Part shown: positions 51,580 to 61,194 of the stretch, one piece after another
Position numbering within the stretch: position 1 is the stretch's first letter
How the letters are laid out: each line of letters begins with the position of its first letter
NCBI RefSeq assembly: GCF_015291745.1
Contig: NZ_CP030059.1
Location: 2,383,501 to 2,447,500 of the forward strand
DNA length: 64,000 nt
DNA from: Bradyrhizobium sp. CCBAU 53351
GTDB taxonomy: Bacteria; Pseudomonadota; Alphaproteobacteria; Rhizobiales; Xanthobacteraceae
Direction of reading: 5' to 3'
Made by a program: the position numbers and the translations under genes
Notes under the pieces: model-generated
Database searches by the model: none
Seen by the model: only the letters and a program-made list of their open reading frames with translations
Told to the model about the DNA's origin: nothing

Positions 51580-53532
51580 ATGGATTCCGTGACCGCGACC
51601 AGCCGCGAAGCTTTGGAATCGAGCATTGCATCGGCGACGCAGGGCGTCCTCGACGTCCAGCAATCCGACGGCCATTGGGTGTTCGAGCTCGAGGCCGACT
51701 GCACGATTCCCGCCGAATACGTCCTGTTGCGCCACTATCTCGCCGAGCCCGTCGATGTCGCGCTCGAAGCCAAGATCGCCAGTTACCTGCGCCGCATCCA
51801 GGGCGCTCATGGCGGCTGGCCGCTGGTGCATGACGGCGAGTTCGACATGAGCGCCAGCGTGAAGGCCTATTTCGCGCTGAAGATGATCGGCGATTCCGTG
51901 GACGCGCCGCACATGGTGCGTGCGCGCGAGGCGATCCATGCCCGCGGCGGGGCGATCAACAGCAACGTCTTCACCCGCTTCCTGCTTGCGATGTACGGCG
52001 TGGTGACCTGGCGCGCGGTGCCGGTGCTGCCGATCGAGATCGTGCTGCTGCCGTTCTGGTCGCCGTTCCACCTCAACAAGATCTCCTACTGGGCGCGCAC
52101 GACCATGGTGCCGCTCATGGTGCTCGCGGCGCTGAAGCCGCGCGCGAAGAACCCGAAGGGCGTCGGCATCGACGAACTGTTCCTGCAGGATCCGCGCTCG
52201 ATCGGCATGACCGCCAAGGCGCCGCACCAGAGCATGGCCTGGTTCGTGCTGTTCCGCGCGCTCGACGGCATCCTGCGCGTCGTCGAGCCGATGTTTCCGA
52301 AGAGCCTGCGCAAGCGCGCCATCGATGCCGCGCTCGCCTTCACCGAGGAGCGGCTCAACGGCGAGGACGGCATGGGCGCGATCTATCCGCCCATGGCCAA
52401 CATCGTCATGATGTACGACGCGCTCGGCAAGGACGAGAATTTCCCGCCGCGCGCGATCACGCGCCGCGGCATCGACAAGCTGCTGGTGATCCACGACGAC
52501 GAGGCCTATTGCCAGCCCTGCGTCTCGCCGGTCTGGGACACGACGCTGACCGCGCACGCATTGCTCGAGGCTGGCGGCGACAAGGCGGTGCCCGCGGCCA
52601 AGCAGGGCCTCGACTGGCTGATCCCGCGGCAGGAGCTCGAGGTGAAGGGCGACTGGGCGGTGAAGCGGCCCGACGTGCGCCCGGGCGGCTGGGCCTTCCA
52701 GTACAACAACGCGCATTACCCCGACCTCGACGACACCGCGGTGGTGGTGATGTCGATGGACCGCATGCGACGGGAGCACGGCGCCACCGGCTATGACGCC
52801 GCCATCGCGCGCGGCCGGGAGTGGATCGAGGGCATGCAGAGCGACGACGGCGGCTGGGCTGCCTTCGACGTCAACAACCTCGAATACTACCTCAACAACA
52901 TCCCGTTCTCGGACCACGGCGCGTTGCTCGATCCGCCGACCGAGGACGTCACGGCGCGCTGCATCTCGATGCTGGCCCAGCTCGGCGAGACCGCGAAGAC
53001 CAGCAAGCACGTGGCCGACGGGGTCGCCTACCTCCGGAAGACCCAGCACCCCGAGGGGTCCTGGTACGGCCGCTGGGGCATGAATTTCATTTATGGAACC
53101 TGGTCGGTGCTCTGTGCCCTCAACGTGGCCGGCGTCGACCACGGGGATCCCATGATTCGCAAGGCCGCCGACTGGCTGGCCTCGATCCAGAACGAGGACG
53201 GCGGCTGGGGCGAGGATGCCGTGAGCTACCGGCTGGACTACCGGGGCTGGGAAGCCGCCCCCTCGACCGCCTCGCAAACGGCATGGGCCTTGCTTGCCCT
53301 GATGGCGGCAGGCGAGGTTGATCACCCGGCCGTCGCCCGCGGGGTGGAGTACCTGATTGCAACACAGAACGAAAAAGGACTGTGGGACGAGCAGCGGTAC
53401 ACCGCCACAGGCTTCCCCCGCGTGTTCTATCTACGTTATCATGGTTACCCAAAGTTCTTTCCGCTGTGGGCGTTGGCGCGGTATCGGAACTTGCGGAACA
53501 CCAACAGCAGGGTGGTAGGGGTCGGAATGTGA
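51580..53532 (+). CDS. shc: Squalene-hopene cyclase
   Basis: A 650-residue membrane-associated cyclase that folds squalene into hopene and hopanol (also called hpnF). The catalytic acid motif DxDD is Asp382-Leu-Asp384-Asp385 (YPDLDDTA). Repeated QW-type motifs are visible, such as QQSDGHWVFEL near residue 27, QSDDGGWAAFD near residue 422 and QNEDGGWGED near residue 540. The size is close to the usual 630-680 residues. It starts 61 nt after hpnE and overlaps hpnG by 4 nt (GTGA), so it belongs to the same operon. Confidence 0.97.
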   Translation: MDSVTATSREALESSIASATQGVLDVQQSDGHWVFELEADCTIPAEYVLLRHYLAEPVDVALEAKIASYLRRIQGAHGGWPLVHDGEFDMSASVKAYFALKMIGDSVDAPHMVRAREAIHARGGAINSNVFTRFLLAMYGVVTWRAVPVLPIEIVLLPFWSPFHLNKISYWARTTMVPLMVLAALKPRAKNPKGVGIDELFLQDPRSIGMTAKAPHQSMAWFVLFRALDGILRVVEPMFPKSLRKRAIDAALAFTEERLNGEDGMGAIYPPMANIVMMYDALGKDENFPPRAITRRGIDKLLVIHDDEAYCQPCVSPVWDTTLTAHALLEAGGDKAVPAAKQGLDWLIPRQELEVKGDWAVKRPDVRPGGWAFQYNNAHYPDLDDTAVVVMSMDRMRREHGATGYDAAIARGREWIEGMQSDDGGWAAFDVNNLEYYLNNIPFSDHGALLDPPTEDVTARCISMLAQLGETAKTSKHVADGVAYLRKTQHPEGSWYGRWGMNFIYGTWSVLCALNVAGVDHGDPMIRKAADWLASIQNEDGGWGEDAVSYRLDYRGWEAAPSTASQTAWALLALMAAGEVDHPAVARGVEYLIATQNEKGLWDEQRYTATGFPRVFYLRYHGYPKFFPLWALARYRNLRNTNSRVVGVGM

Positions 53533-54278
53533 CTTTGGGGACGGGGGACTATTTAACCGCGGGTCAGGCCATCGACCCGCGGCCGATATTGATCGTGACC
53601 GGACTGGTGCAGGAGGCCCGCATCGCAGCCGGGCCAGGAATGGCGGTCATCTGCTCGTCCAGCAGCCCGACGCAATTGCGGGCGCTGCTGACGGTGGTCG
53701 ATCCTGAGACGATTCGCGGCGTGATCTCGTTCGGCGTGGCCGGCGGGCTCGACCCGACTCTGCGTTCCGGCGACGTCGTGCTGGCGACCGAGGTGCTCTC
53801 CGGCGACACCCGCTGGGCCGCGGGCCTCTCGCTCGGTGACGATCTGATCGACCGCCTGACCTCGGGACGCCGCCGCGTGGTGCGCGGCAGCCTCGCCGGT
53901 GCCGAGGAAGTGGTCACCAAGCGCGCCTGCAAGGCCGCGCTGCATTCTGAGACGGGCGCTGCCGCCGTCGACATGGAAAGCCACATCGCCGCCGCCTACG
54001 CCACGGAAGCCGGGCTGCCCTTCGCCGCGGTCCGCGTCATCAGCGATCCCGCCCACCGCGCGCTGCCGGCGCTCGCCCGTGCCGCGATCAAGCCGAACGG
54101 CCAGATCGATCTCGCCGCCGTGCTGCGCGGCATCGTCCGCAATCCGGCGACGCTGCATGCCCTGGTCTCGACCGGCATCGACTTCAACCGCGCGCTGCGA
54201 TCCTTGCGCGGCTGCCGCGATTATCTGATCGGGACCGAGCTGATCGAGAGCGAGGCAATGGTGTCGAAGGCGGCCTGA
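53529..54278 (+). CDS. hpnG: Hopanoid nucleoside phosphorylase HpnG
   Basis: A 249-residue purine-nucleoside-phosphorylase-like enzyme. It acts after HpnH and removes adenine from adenosylhopane. Visible segments are PILIVTGLVQEARIA near residue 19, GVISFGVAGGLDP near residue 63, GDVVLATEVLSG near residue 82 and AAAVDMESHIAA near residue 138 (the base/ribose-binding region). GTG 53529 overlaps the shc stop. A strong terminator follows 28 bp after the stop. The hpnH gene, whose product acts just before HpnG, is on the other strand about 1 kb away. Confidence 0.92.
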   Translation: MTLGTGDYLTAGQAIDPRPILIVTGLVQEARIAAGPGMAVICSSSSPTQLRALLTVVDPETIRGVISFGVAGGLDPTLRSGDVVLATEVLSGDTRWAAGLSLGDDLIDRLTSGRRRVVRGSLAGAEEVVTKRACKAALHSETGAAAVDMESHIAAAYATEAGLPFAAVRVISDPAHRALPALARAAIKPNGQIDLAAVLRGIVRNPATLHALVSTGIDFNRALRSLRGCRDYLIGTELIESEAMVSKAA

Positions 54279-54306
54279 GCGGGACGTCGATCCCTAGAAT
54301 AAGGAA

Positions 54307-54334
54307 AGGCCCGGTCGCGCGACCGGGCCTTTTT
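54307..54334 (+). terminator. Rho-independent terminator of the hpnCDE-shc-hpnG operon
   Basis: AGGCCCGGTCGC pairs with GCGACCGGGCCT (54307-54330) as a near-perfect stem with almost no loop, followed by TTTT. It lies 28 bp after the hpnG stop. Confidence 0.88.
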
Positions 54335-54399
54335 GTTTGGTGTCCTGATCCGGATGTAACTCGCTGACAGTACTGGACTGGTGCCAGCGAGAGCCGTCG

Positions 54400-55045
54400 G
54401 CAAAACACCGCAAACCCCGTCAACCCCTCCGTACAAAAATATTCCACTTTCCCGAATTTCGGATTTGTAGCATAGAGCGTTCATCCCGGCCCTGCCAGAG
54501 GGGCGCTTCGCGATCGGCACGAGATGCGGGTTGGGGTGCGGTGGACGCGGTAGCGCCGGCGCGACAGGCGATGACAGGGACGGGCGACCGTTGAGGCATG
54601 CGCGACGCGCTACGACACGGCGCGGTCACAGCGGTTTCGGTCGCCGTCGGAGGTGAGCACACGCGAGCTCCCGGCGATCAGGTCGAAACCGTCCGCGGAC
54701 GGAGAAGTCGTGTGGTCCCGACGCCCGCGGTTCTGGCGTCAAACCTCGCGGTGATGTGGCGGTCGACCGGCACGTGCATCGATCAGCTGCGAGGTGACGG
54801 GGGCAATAGTGCAACGCTCCCCGAGGAGAGCACGAAGGACACCGCGAAAACCATCCGCGCAGGGAAGGCCGGGCGACCGGCAACACCTGTGATCCATCCC
54901 GTGTGCATTTTCATTGCGCACGGACCGCGGGTGCCGCCGGCGCCCGGCCTTCCCTGCGTCCTCTGGTCTTTCGAGGGCGAACGAACAGCAAAACTCGGGC
55001 GAAAGAAGCCGCGGGAATGCGAAGGCGTGTCTGCACGTTGAGTTG
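54400..55045. repeat. Long non-coding block resembling a Bradyrhizobium multicopy element
   Basis: Most of the 996 bp gap between the convergent hpnG and hpnH genes is this ~650 bp block. It lacks plausible genes on either strand although several frames are open. Words such as CAACCCCTCCGTACAAAAATATTC, GCCAGAGGGGCGC, GGTGCGGTGGACGCGG and a final large hairpin match my memory of a block found many times in Bradyrhizobium genomes, often mis-annotated as small hypothetical proteins. This recollection is not verified. Exact borders are not determined. Confidence 0.5.
54858..54958. repeat. 22 bp inverted repeat forming a large hairpin
   Basis: CGCAGGGAAGGCCGGGCG-ACCGG (54858-54880) and CCGG-CGCCCGGCCTTCCCTGCG (54937-54958) are inverted copies with one unpaired base, enclosing a 56 nt loop. 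It is the strongest long-arm hairpin in the window and lies inside the multicopy-like block. Confidence 0.8.
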
Positions 55046-55082
55046 AGTTGCGAGCTGGAGGACACCGGCGATTCAACTTGCT

Positions 55083-55171
55083 CCGTCATTGCGAGGAGCC
55101 CTTGCGACGAAGCAATCCAGACTGCTGCCGCGGAGACAGTCTGGATTGCTTCGCTGCGCTCGCAATGACGC
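55083..55171. repeat. Palindromic intergenic repeat, family D
   Basis: An 89 bp palindrome with ends CGTCATTGCGAGG and CGCAATGACG and an inner pair AAGCAATCCAGACTG / CAGTCTGGATTGCTT. It is a compact, nearly complete inverted repeat, of the TCATTGCGAGGAGC type common in Bradyrhizobium intergenic DNA. It sits between the multicopy-like block and the hpnH terminator. Confidence 0.85.
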
Positions 55172-55216
55172 TGGGTTGGCCAGCGTGCCTCCGAGCCCCA
55201 CGACACTTGCTCGAAA

Positions 55217-55250
55217 CAAAAAGCCCGGTCGCAATCGCGGCCGGGCCTTT
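55217..55250 (-). terminator. Rho-independent terminator of the ispH-hpnH operon
   Basis: Read leftward, AAAGGCCCGGCC pairs imperfectly with GACCGGGCTTT around an 8 nt loop, then a run of five T follows on the minus strand. It lies 25 bp after the hpnH stop. Confidence 0.8.
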
Positions 55251-55274
55251 GTCGTGAGAGTTGATGGCGTCCGC

Positions 55275-56435
<1,161 letters not shown>

Positions 56436-56471
56436 TACAAGTTTCTTTCTGGGCTTTTCAATTCGGGTGGG

Positions 56472-57398
56472 TCAGCTCGCAGCCAGTTGGGCCGGAAGCC
56501 GGAATTCGATGTTTTCCTCGCGGCCCGGCAACACCTGGATCTTCACCGGTCCGATCCGCCGCATCGCTTCGATCACGTCATCCACGAGTACCTCAGGCGC
56601 CGAAGCGCCGGCCGTGATGCCGACGGTCCTGGCATTTTTCAACCACTCCGGATTGAGCTCGCTGCCGTCGGCAATCAAATAACTCGCGACGCCGGCCTCG
56701 GTGCCGATTTCGCGAAGCCGGTTCGAATTCGAGCTGTTGGCAGCGCCCACCACCAAGATCACGTCGACCAGCTTGCTCAAGTCCCTTACCGCAGATTGGC
56801 GGTTCTGTGTCGCATAGCAGATATCCCGGATATCCGGACCTTGAATGTCTGTAAAGCGGGCCTGGAGGGCCGCGATGATGTCCTTGGTGTCGTCGACCGA
56901 CAGGGTGGTCTGGGTGATGTAGGCCACTGGCGTATCCGCCGGCAGGGTGAGCGCCTTAACCTCTTGAACGCTTTGAACAAGCAGCACGGGGGCGGGAACC
57001 TGGCCCATCGTGCCCTCGACCTCGGGGTGGCCGGCATGGCCGATCAGGATCAGCGTGCGGCCCCTGGTGATGTAGCGCTTCCCCTGATTGTGAACTTTCG
57101 TGACCAGGGGGCAGGTGGCATTGAGCACCGGAAGGTCGCGCGCGGTGGCCTCTTCCTCGACGCTCCGGGCGACGCCATGGGCGCTGAAGACCGTCACCGA
57201 TCCTGGCGGAACCTCGGACAGTTCCTCCACGAAGATGGCGCCTTTGTTCTTCAGGCTCTCGACAACGTATTTGTTGTGCACGATCTCGTGGCGCACGTAG
57301 ACGGGCGGGCCGTACTTCTCCAGCGCCCGTTCCACGATCTCGATTGCACGCACCACGCCCGCGCAGAAGCCACGCGGTTGCGCCAGATAAACTTCCAT
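56472..57398 (-). CDS. ispH: 4-hydroxy-3-methylbut-2-enyl diphosphate reductase
   Basis: A 308-residue iron-sulfur enzyme that makes isopentenyl and dimethylallyl diphosphate in the last step of the MEP pathway. The three cluster cysteines are Cys12 (PRGFCAGV), Cys96 ([11 protein letters not shown]) and Cys194 (DICYATQNR). SAHGVA near residue 73, HAGHPE near residue 121 and NSSNSNRL near residue 223 complete the signature. ATG 57398 is used because the family N-terminus begins there; the frame is open for 55 more codons upstream. Placement before hpnH suggests dedicated isoprenoid supply for hopanoids. Confidence 0.95.
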   Translation of the reverse strand: MEVYLAQPRGFCAGVVRAIEIVERALEKYGPPVYVRHEIVHNKYVVESLKNKGAIFVEELSEVPPGSVTVFSAHGVARSVEEEATARDLPVLNATCPLVTKVHNQGKRYITRGRTLILIGHAGHPEVEGTMGQVPAPVLLVQSVQEVKALTLPADTPVAYITQTTLSVDDTKDIIAALQARFTDIQGPDIRDICYATQNRQSAVRDLSKLVDVILVVGAANSSNSNRLREIGTEAGVASYLIADGSELNPEWLKNARTVGITAGASAPEVLVDDVIEAMRRIGPVKIQVLPGREENIEFRLPAQLAAS

Positions 57399-57864
57399 AG
57401 GACGCCCATCACGCAAGTTGCACCAATCCGCTTTCCGCAAGTCCCCGGCGGCACCCCGATACTGACCAATGAGTTGCAATATCCGCACCATTGGTTCGCG
57501 CACGCGGTAGCCACCCACCCCCGTTGGGGCTCCGGCGCATGGAGGCGCAATACTTTGTGTCAAAAAATCGGCAGCAAGGAAAGGTCGAATGAAACTCTGG
57601 GATACCCAGCCACCCGCTTGAAGGTATTATAGTATAGATTTCATCTCAGGCAAAATGGCGACATTTGCGCTCACACTTGGCCACTTTCCCGCCTCAACTC
57701 GCCGGCTATACCGGGGCCGCCCCGCATGATTTTGCCCGGTCTCGCGCCGTTTACTTCGAACCTTGTTGCGGCGAGAACCACCCAAAACAGCAATAGGTTT
57801 CGCCCGGGAACTCCGATAAACAGCGGGCGTTTCCGGCAAGCTGTTAACCGCAGAAAGAAAAGAA
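57399..57864. other. 466 bp divergent promoter region between ispH and hpnN
   Basis: This gap holds the promoters of the leftward ispH-hpnH pair and the rightward hpnN gene. The only site I can name is the EcfG-type promoter at 57807-57831 on the plus strand. An AT-rich tract near 57620-57650 may contain a promoter for ispH, but I see no clear -35/-10 pair. There is no gene-like frame and no repeat of the other families. Confidence 0.6.
57807..57831 (+). promoter_or_regulatory. EcfG-type general-stress promoter of hpnN
   Basis: GGAAC (57807-57811) and CGTT (57828-57831) are separated by exactly 16 bp, a full match to the GGAAC-N16/17-CGTT consensus of the alphaproteobacterial general stress sigma factor EcfG. 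It predicts transcription from about 57840 and a leader of about 25 nt before the hpnN GTG, with the purine-rich AGAAAGAAAAGAA as ribosome-binding region. Transcription from it is inferred. Confidence 0.65.
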
Positions 57865-60453
57865 GTGCTGCAAAGCGTAGTCGTTGCCATCGTCAGGGCC
57901 TGCACCCGGCTTGCCTCCCTCGTCGTCGTCCTCGGGCTCCTGCTGGCGGTGGGTGCGGGCTATTACGCGTCCCAGCACTTCGCCATCAACACCGACATCA
58001 ATTCGCTGATTTCTCAGAACCTCGATTGGCGCAAGCGTGACCAGCAATTCGACAAGGCGTTCGATCAGAATGAATTAATCCTGGCTGTTGTCGAAGCCCA
58101 AACGCCGGAGATGGCGAGCGCTGCGGCAGACGCGCTCTATGCCAAGCTGAAGGGCGACAAGACCAACTTCCAGTCGATGCAGCAGCTCGGCAGCGGCGAG
58201 TTCTTCGAGAAGAACGGCCTGCTGTTCCTGCCGACGGAAGAGGTCGGCAAGATCACCAGCCAGTTCGAATCCGCCGCGCCCCTGATCGAGATCATGGCCG
58301 GCGATCCCTCGATCCGCGGCCTGACCGGCGCGCTGGAGACCGGACTTGCGGGCGTCAAGCGCGGGCAGGTCAAGCTCGACAACACCGAGCGGCCCTTCAA
58401 CCTGATCGCGCAGACGGTCGAGACCCTGCTCAACAAGGGCAATGCGAGCTTCTCCTGGCGCGAGCTCGTCAGCGACGAGCCGCTGAAGGATTCCGACAGG
58501 CGCGCTTTCATCGAGTTCAAGCCGATCCTCGACTACAACGCGCTGGAGCCCGGCAAGGACGCTACCGACGCGATCCGCATGGCCGCAACGGATCTGGATT
58601 TTTCGACCAAGTACCAGGCCCGCGTGCGGCTGACCGGCCCGATTCCGATCGCCAACGAGGAATACGCCACCGTGCAGGAAGGCGCCGTCGTCAACGGCGT
58701 CGGCACCGTTCTCGTCGTGCTGGTCATCCTGTGGCTGGCGCTGCACTCGTCGAAGATCATCTTCGCAGTGTTCATCAATCTCTTCGTCGGCCTTGCGATC
58801 ACGACCGCGGCCGGACTGATGATGGTCGGATCGTTCAATCTGCTGTCGATCGCGTTCGCGGTGCTGTTCGTCGGCCTCGGCGTCGATTTCGGCATCCAGT
58901 ACAGCGTCCGCTACCGCTCGGAGCGCTACAAGCACAACGACCTTTCGGGCGCGCTGGTGCTGGCGGCCAAGCGCTCGGCGGTGCCGCTGTCGCTCGCTGC
59001 GATGGCGACGGCCGCCGGTTTCCTCTGCTTCATGCCGACCGACTACAAGGGCATCGCGGAGCTCGGCCAGATCGCCGGCGTCGGCATGCTGGTGGCGTTC
59101 CTCTCGTCGATCACCGTGCTGCCGGCCATGCTGAAGCTGCTGAACCCGCCCGGCGAGAAGGAGCCGGTCGGCTATGCCTTTCTGGCGCCGCTCGACAATT
59201 TCCTGGAGAAGCACCGCGTGCTGGTCGTCGGCGGCACGCTGTTGCTGGCGCTCGCCGGCCTGCCGCTGCTCTATTTCATGAAGTTCGACTTCAACCCGAT
59301 GAACTTGCGTAACCCGCGTGCCGAATCGATCGCGACCTTCCTCGATCTGCGCAAGGACCCCAACACCGGCGCCAACGCCATCAACGTGATGGCGACGTCC
59401 GAGGAGCAGGCAAGGCAGATAGAGGCGAAGCTGGAGAAGGTGCCCGAAGTGCTGCGGGTGATGTCGCTCAACAGCTTCGTGCCGCCGGACCAGCCGCCGA
59501 AGCTGAAGCTGCTCGCGCAGGGCGCCAAGGTGCTGAACCCCGCGCTCAACCCCGATCAGATCGATGCGGCGCCGTCCGACCAGGAGAACGTCGAGGCCCT
59601 GAAATCCTCGGTCGACAATCTCCGCCGAACCGCGGGCGACGCGAAAGGCCCGGGCGCGGTCGCCTCGCGGCGTCTCGCCGACGCGCTCGAAAAGCTCGCC
59701 AATGGCGACGAGGCGACACGCAACAAGGCGCAGGATGTGTTCGTCGCGCCGCTGAAGGTCGTGTTCGACCAGCTCAGGAACGCGATGCAGGCGGGGCCCG
59801 TCACCCTGAACTCGCTGCCGCCCGACCTCGCGAGTGCCTGGAAGAGCAAGGACGGCATCATCCGCGTCGAGGCGCTGCCCAAGGGTGATCCCAACGACAA
59901 CGACACGCTGCGCAAATTTGCGGCGGCGGTGCTCGTTGCCGAGCCGACCGCGATCGGCGGGCCGGTCTCGATCCTGAAATCCGGCGACACCGTGGTGCGG
60001 GCGTTCATCCACGCCGGCATCTATGCGCTGCTGGTGATCAGCCTCTTGCTGTGGATCACGCTGCGCCGGTTCGTCGACGTGCTGATGACCCTGGTGCCGC
60101 TCCTGGTTGCAGGCGCGGTGACGCTCGAGATCTGCGTGTTGATCGGCCTGCCGCTCAACTTCGCCAACATCGTCGCGTTCCCGCTGCTGCTCGGTGTCGG
60201 CGTCGCCTTCAAGATCTATTATGTCGTGGCCTGGCGCTCAGGCAGGACAAACCTGCTCCAGACCAGCCTGACACGCGCGATCTTCTTCAGCGCTCTGACG
60301 ACCGCGACGGCGTTCGGCAGCCTGTGGCTGTCGAGCCATCCCGGCACGTCCAGCATGGGCAAGCTGCTGGCGCTCTCGCTGGTGACGACGCTCGCAGCCG
60401 TGTTGCTGTTCCAGCCGGCCCTAATGGGCAAACCCCGCAATCTCAGGGAGTAG
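57865..60453 (+). CDS. hpnN: Hopanoid RND transporter HpnN
   Basis: An 862-residue RND-superfamily inner-membrane transporter that moves hopanoids toward the outer membrane. It has the two-repeat layout: a first helix near residues 14-34, a periplasmic domain to about 265, membrane helices near 270-425, a helix near 450-470, a second periplasmic domain to about 710, and helices near 715-850. FVGLGVDFGIQYSVRYRSERY near residue 332 contains the membrane-embedded Asp typical of the proton path. The GTG start at 57865 follows a purine-rich tract. The 3' end overlaps the convergent DUF2147 gene by 33 nt. Confidence 0.94.
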   Translation: MLQSVVVAIVRACTRLASLVVVLGLLLAVGAGYYASQHFAINTDINSLISQNLDWRKRDQQFDKAFDQNELILAVVEAQTPEMASAAADALYAKLKGDKTNFQSMQQLGSGEFFEKNGLLFLPTEEVGKITSQFESAAPLIEIMAGDPSIRGLTGALETGLAGVKRGQVKLDNTERPFNLIAQTVETLLNKGNASFSWRELVSDEPLKDSDRRAFIEFKPILDYNALEPGKDATDAIRMAATDLDFSTKYQARVRLTGPIPIANEEYATVQEGAVVNGVGTVLVVLVILWLALHSSKIIFAVFINLFVGLAITTAAGLMMVGSFNLLSIAFAVLFVGLGVDFGIQYSVRYRSERYKHNDLSGALVLAAKRSAVPLSLAAMATAAGFLCFMPTDYKGIAELGQIAGVGMLVAFLSSITVLPAMLKLLNPPGEKEPVGYAFLAPLDNFLEKHRVLVVGGTLLLALAGLPLLYFMKFDFNPMNLRNPRAESIATFLDLRKDPNTGANAINVMATSEEQARQIEAKLEKVPEVLRVMSLNSFVPPDQPPKLKLLAQGAKVLNPALNPDQIDAAPSDQENVEALKSSVDNLRRTAGDAKGPGAVASRRLADALEKLANGDEATRNKAQDVFVAPLKVVFDQLRNAMQAGPVTLNSLPPDLASAWKSKDGIIRVEALPKGDPNDNDTLRKFAAAVLVAEPTAIGGPVSILKSGDTVVRAFIHAGIYALLVISLLLWITLRRFVDVLMTLVPLLVAGAVTLEICVLIGLPLNFANIVAFPLLLGVGVAFKIYYVVAWRSGRTNLLQTSLTRAIFFSALTTATAFGSLWLSSHPGTSSMGKLLALSLVTTLAAVLLFQPALMGKPRNLRE

Positions 60454-61053
60454 GCAGATGTCGCCGACCGGATCGGCGGCGCCCTTCTGAGCGGGTTTGG
60501 CGGCGCCGGCCGCCTTCGGGGCTGCGGGAGCAGGCGCGGGCGCGGCGGCAACCGTCGTGCCTGCGGCTTTCGGCGCCGCGCCGGCGGGCTTCGGCCCGCC
60601 CTTGGCCATGGCGTTGGCGGGGCTCAAGGGGATCGGCGGGCCGACCCGGGTCCAGGTCTCGCCGCCGCAGAGGAAGCCCATCACGCAGCCCTTGATTTCA
60701 AGCTGGTCGGTGCTGACAGGCGTGATGGTCGCGCTGTAGATCTGGCCGTCCTGGGCGTTGTAGACCTGTCCCTCCCACTGATCGGCGCCCGCCTTCTTCT
60801 TCATGTCGATCAGCGTCACCATGCCGAGCGTCGGCCTGTTCTTTTTCGAGACATCCGGATTGTTCTCGTCGCGCCCGCCGGGCTTCTTTTCCCAGGCAAC
60901 GGCGCCCCACATGCTGCCATTGCATTGGGCGACGCGGATGTTGGCGACGCCGTCAGCGACCCGCCAGTCGCCGGTCGGGTCGGCGGCGAGCGCCGGGGTC
61001 AGGCAGGTGTAACCGCCAGCCAGTATTAGTCCGGTGTAAAGGGCTAAACGCAT
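60421..61053 (-). CDS. DUF2147 domain secreted protein
   Basis: A 210-residue exported protein with a signal peptide (about residues 1-23, TGLILAGGYTCLTPALAA). Residues about 25-125 are the DUF2147 domain, with DPTGDWRVADGVANIRVAQC, GQVYNAQDGQIYSATI and KGCVMGFLCGGETWTRV. An alanine/proline-rich low-complexity tail (residues about 145-195) follows, perhaps a cell-wall-spanning linker. The function of DUF2147 is not established; the fold is beta-rich and lipocalin-like. It lies between hpnN and hpnO on the opposite strand and overlaps the hpnN 3' end, so a link to hopanoid trafficking is conceivable but unproven. Confidence 0.85.
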   Translation of the reverse strand: MRLALYTGLILAGGYTCLTPALAADPTGDWRVADGVANIRVAQCNGSMWGAVAWEKKPGGRDENNPDVSKKNRPTLGMVTLIDMKKKAGADQWEGQVYNAQDGQIYSATITPVSTDQLEIKGCVMGFLCGGETWTRVGPPIPLSPANAMAKGGPKPAGAAPKAAGTTVAAAPAPAPAAPKAAGAAKPAQKGAADPVGDICLLPEIAGFAH

Positions 61054-61194
61054 GATAGTTCCTCGGCAGTGCAACATGGTTTAAAGCTGTGCTTGCGAAG
61101 ATGGTCCGAAAAAGGGCAAAAGGCCGCACAGACCGTTTTCAGTCACGGTCCCTTTTCAGTTGACGAGACGACCCTCAACCGAAGTATGTAACGG

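Noticed and set aside
54598..55041. 147-codon rightward frame in the hpnG-hpnH gap, and leftward frames of similar size
   Set aside because: Several equally long frames exist on both strands, none with domain features, and the hairpin arms lie inside them, consistent with a non-coding block.
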